5,159 nt of DNA from Candidatus Omnitrophota bacterium (GTDB taxonomy: Bacteria > Omnitrophota > Gorgyraeia > Gygaellales > Profunditerraquicolaceae). Positions 4,606 to 5,159 of this stretch are shown here, piece after piece; position 1 is the stretch's first letter, and every line of letters starts with the position of its first letter. Under the pieces are notes generated by a model. The model was not told the DNA's origin and made no database searches. It saw nothing but the letters and a program-made list of their open reading frames with translations. The stretch lies in assembly GCA_028717985.1 (NCBI GenBank), contig JAQUMS010000121.1:1-5159 (forward strand), given 5' to 3'. The translations under genes and the position numbers were made by a program.

Positions 4606-4626
4606 TGTCCAGCCTGTGGCTGGACG
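4606..4626 (+). promoter_or_regulatory. rplL-rpoB spacer hairpin, possible attenuator or processing site
   Basis: GTCCAGCC (4607-4614) pairs perfectly with GGCTGGAC (4618-4625) around TGT, with an extra U-G pair at the base (4606/4626). No continuous T-run follows (GTTGTTTAAT), so it is at best a partial terminator. In Escherichia coli the same spacer carries an attenuator and an RNase III site that lower rpoBC expression relative to rplJL; a similar role here is inferred from position only. Apart from the rpoB SD region the remaining spacer shows nothing else. Confidence 0.5.
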
Positions 4627-4666
4627 CCCGGTTGTTTAATCATAATTATTACAGGGCTGAAATACC

Positions 4667-5159
4667 ATGATAAAAAGGAAAAGTTTTGCGAAATTTAAGG
4701 AAGTAATGGATCTTCCGAACCTGCTGGAAATTCAATACGCTTCATATATTGAGTTTTTGCAGATGGATACGCCTCCTTTGGAACGAAAACGGATCGGTTT
4801 GCAGGAAGTTTTCGATGCTATTTTTCCTTTGGAAAATGCGGATCGGACTATTCGTCTTGAGTTCATCAGCTATACGCTTGGAAAACCGAAATATAATATT
4901 GTGGAATGCAAAAAAAGGGCGATGTCGTATGCGTCTCCTCTTAAAGTTAAGTTTCGCCTGACTACTCAGAGAGAAACCAAAGAACAAGACGCGTATTTCG
5001 GAGAAATCCCCCTGATGACCGAAAACGGATCGTTCATTATCAATGGGGATGAACGCGGCGTGATCAGTCAGATACAGCGTTCACCGGGTGTGTGTTTTGA
5101 AGAAGAAGACCACCCTACAGGCAAAAAAATATTCTATGGCAGGATCATTCCTTACCGCG
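4667..5159 (+). CDS. rpoB: DNA-directed RNA polymerase subunit beta, N-terminal part (cut by window end)
   Basis: The catalytic core subunit of RNA polymerase. The first 164 residues and one further base are present with no stop. PNLLEIQYASYIEFLQ (17-32) is the family's N-terminal signature; LGKPKYNIVECKKRAMSYASPLKVKFRL (71-98) and FGEIPLMTENGSFIINGDER (111-130) belong to the beta protrusion region, followed by SQIQRSPGV (134-142). AGGG at 4653-4656 is a moderate SD 10 bases before the ATG. The segment usually reading ERVIVSQLHRSPG is ERGVISQIQRSPG: Gly131 replaces a normally hydrophobic residue, and Ile133 aligns with the Val of the N-terminal rifampicin site. The active site and main rifampicin region lie beyond the window. 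rpoC presumably follows. Confidence 0.97.
   Translation, partial: MIKRKSFAKFKEVMDLPNLLEIQYASYIEFLQMDTPPLERKRIGLQEVFDAIFPLENADRTIRLEFISYTLGKPKYNIVECKKRAMSYASPLKVKFRLTTQRETKEQDAYFGEIPLMTENGSFIINGDERGVISQIQRSPGVCFEEEDHPTGKKIFYGRIIPYR

Noticed and set aside
4749..4961. Overlapping + strand open frame within rpoB
   Set aside because: Out of frame with the clear RpoB N-terminus and without an SD.
1..5159. CRISPR array, insertion sequence, toxin-antitoxin or other mobile/defence system
   Set aside because: No spaced direct repeats, no transposase or integrase, and no unassigned protein gene; all coding space is taken by core genes.

Overview
The window is a bacterial chromosomal segment with every gene on the + strand. 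It holds the end-to-end gap gene (glyceraldehyde-3-phosphate dehydrogenase), a strong terminator, and then a fresh promoter that opens the classic translation/transcription cluster: tRNA-Thr(GGT) - rpmG - tRNA-Trp(CCA) - secE - nusG - rplK - rplA - rplJ - rplL - rpoB. rpoB runs off the right edge. The gene order, the bacterial L7/L12 and L33, and the NusG with a simple two-domain layout fix it as Bacteria. Moderate GC, CCA-less tRNA genes, a short single-span SecE and an RpoB N-terminus of the 'LGKPKYNIVECKKR' type would fit an uncultivated PVC-adjacent lineage such as Omnitrophota or Elusimicrobiota. That placement is inference from memory and low confidence.

Layout. 1-39: G-poor leader with a strong Shine-Dalgarno (SD) site for gap. 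40-1059: gap. 1060-1355 (296 bases, no protein gene): an 18-bp perfect terminator hairpin, an A-rich UP-like element, a near-consensus sigma70 promoter (TTGACA, 17-bp spacer, TATACT), then a leader of about 140 nt with two potentially regulatory RNA structures. 1356-1761: tRNA-Thr, rpmG and tRNA-Trp interleaved. 1771-4583: secE, nusG and the four ribosomal protein genes, tightly packed with gaps of 0 to 24 bases. 4584-4666: an rplL-rpoB spacer with an 8-bp hairpin. 4667-5159: the first 164 codons of rpoB.

How it works together. One promoter appears to drive tRNAs, the L33 protein, the translocon subunit SecE, the elongation factor NusG, the L11/L1 and L10/L12 stalk proteins and the polymerase beta subunit, so the tRNAs must be cut out of a transcript that is also mRNA. 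No terminator with a T-tract lies between 1218 and 5159; the rplL-rpoB hairpin could partly attenuate, as is known for the Escherichia coli cluster.

I see no mobile element, CRISPR array or unknown protein system. This is mostly a core housekeeping region. The points worth a second look are RNA-level (a leader hairpin that pairs across the tRNA-Thr 5' processing site, a possible leader pseudoknot, SD-poor genes directly after each tRNA) and a few substitutions at normally conserved protein positions (GapA Gly12, RpoB Gly131/Ile133, L12 Asn86).
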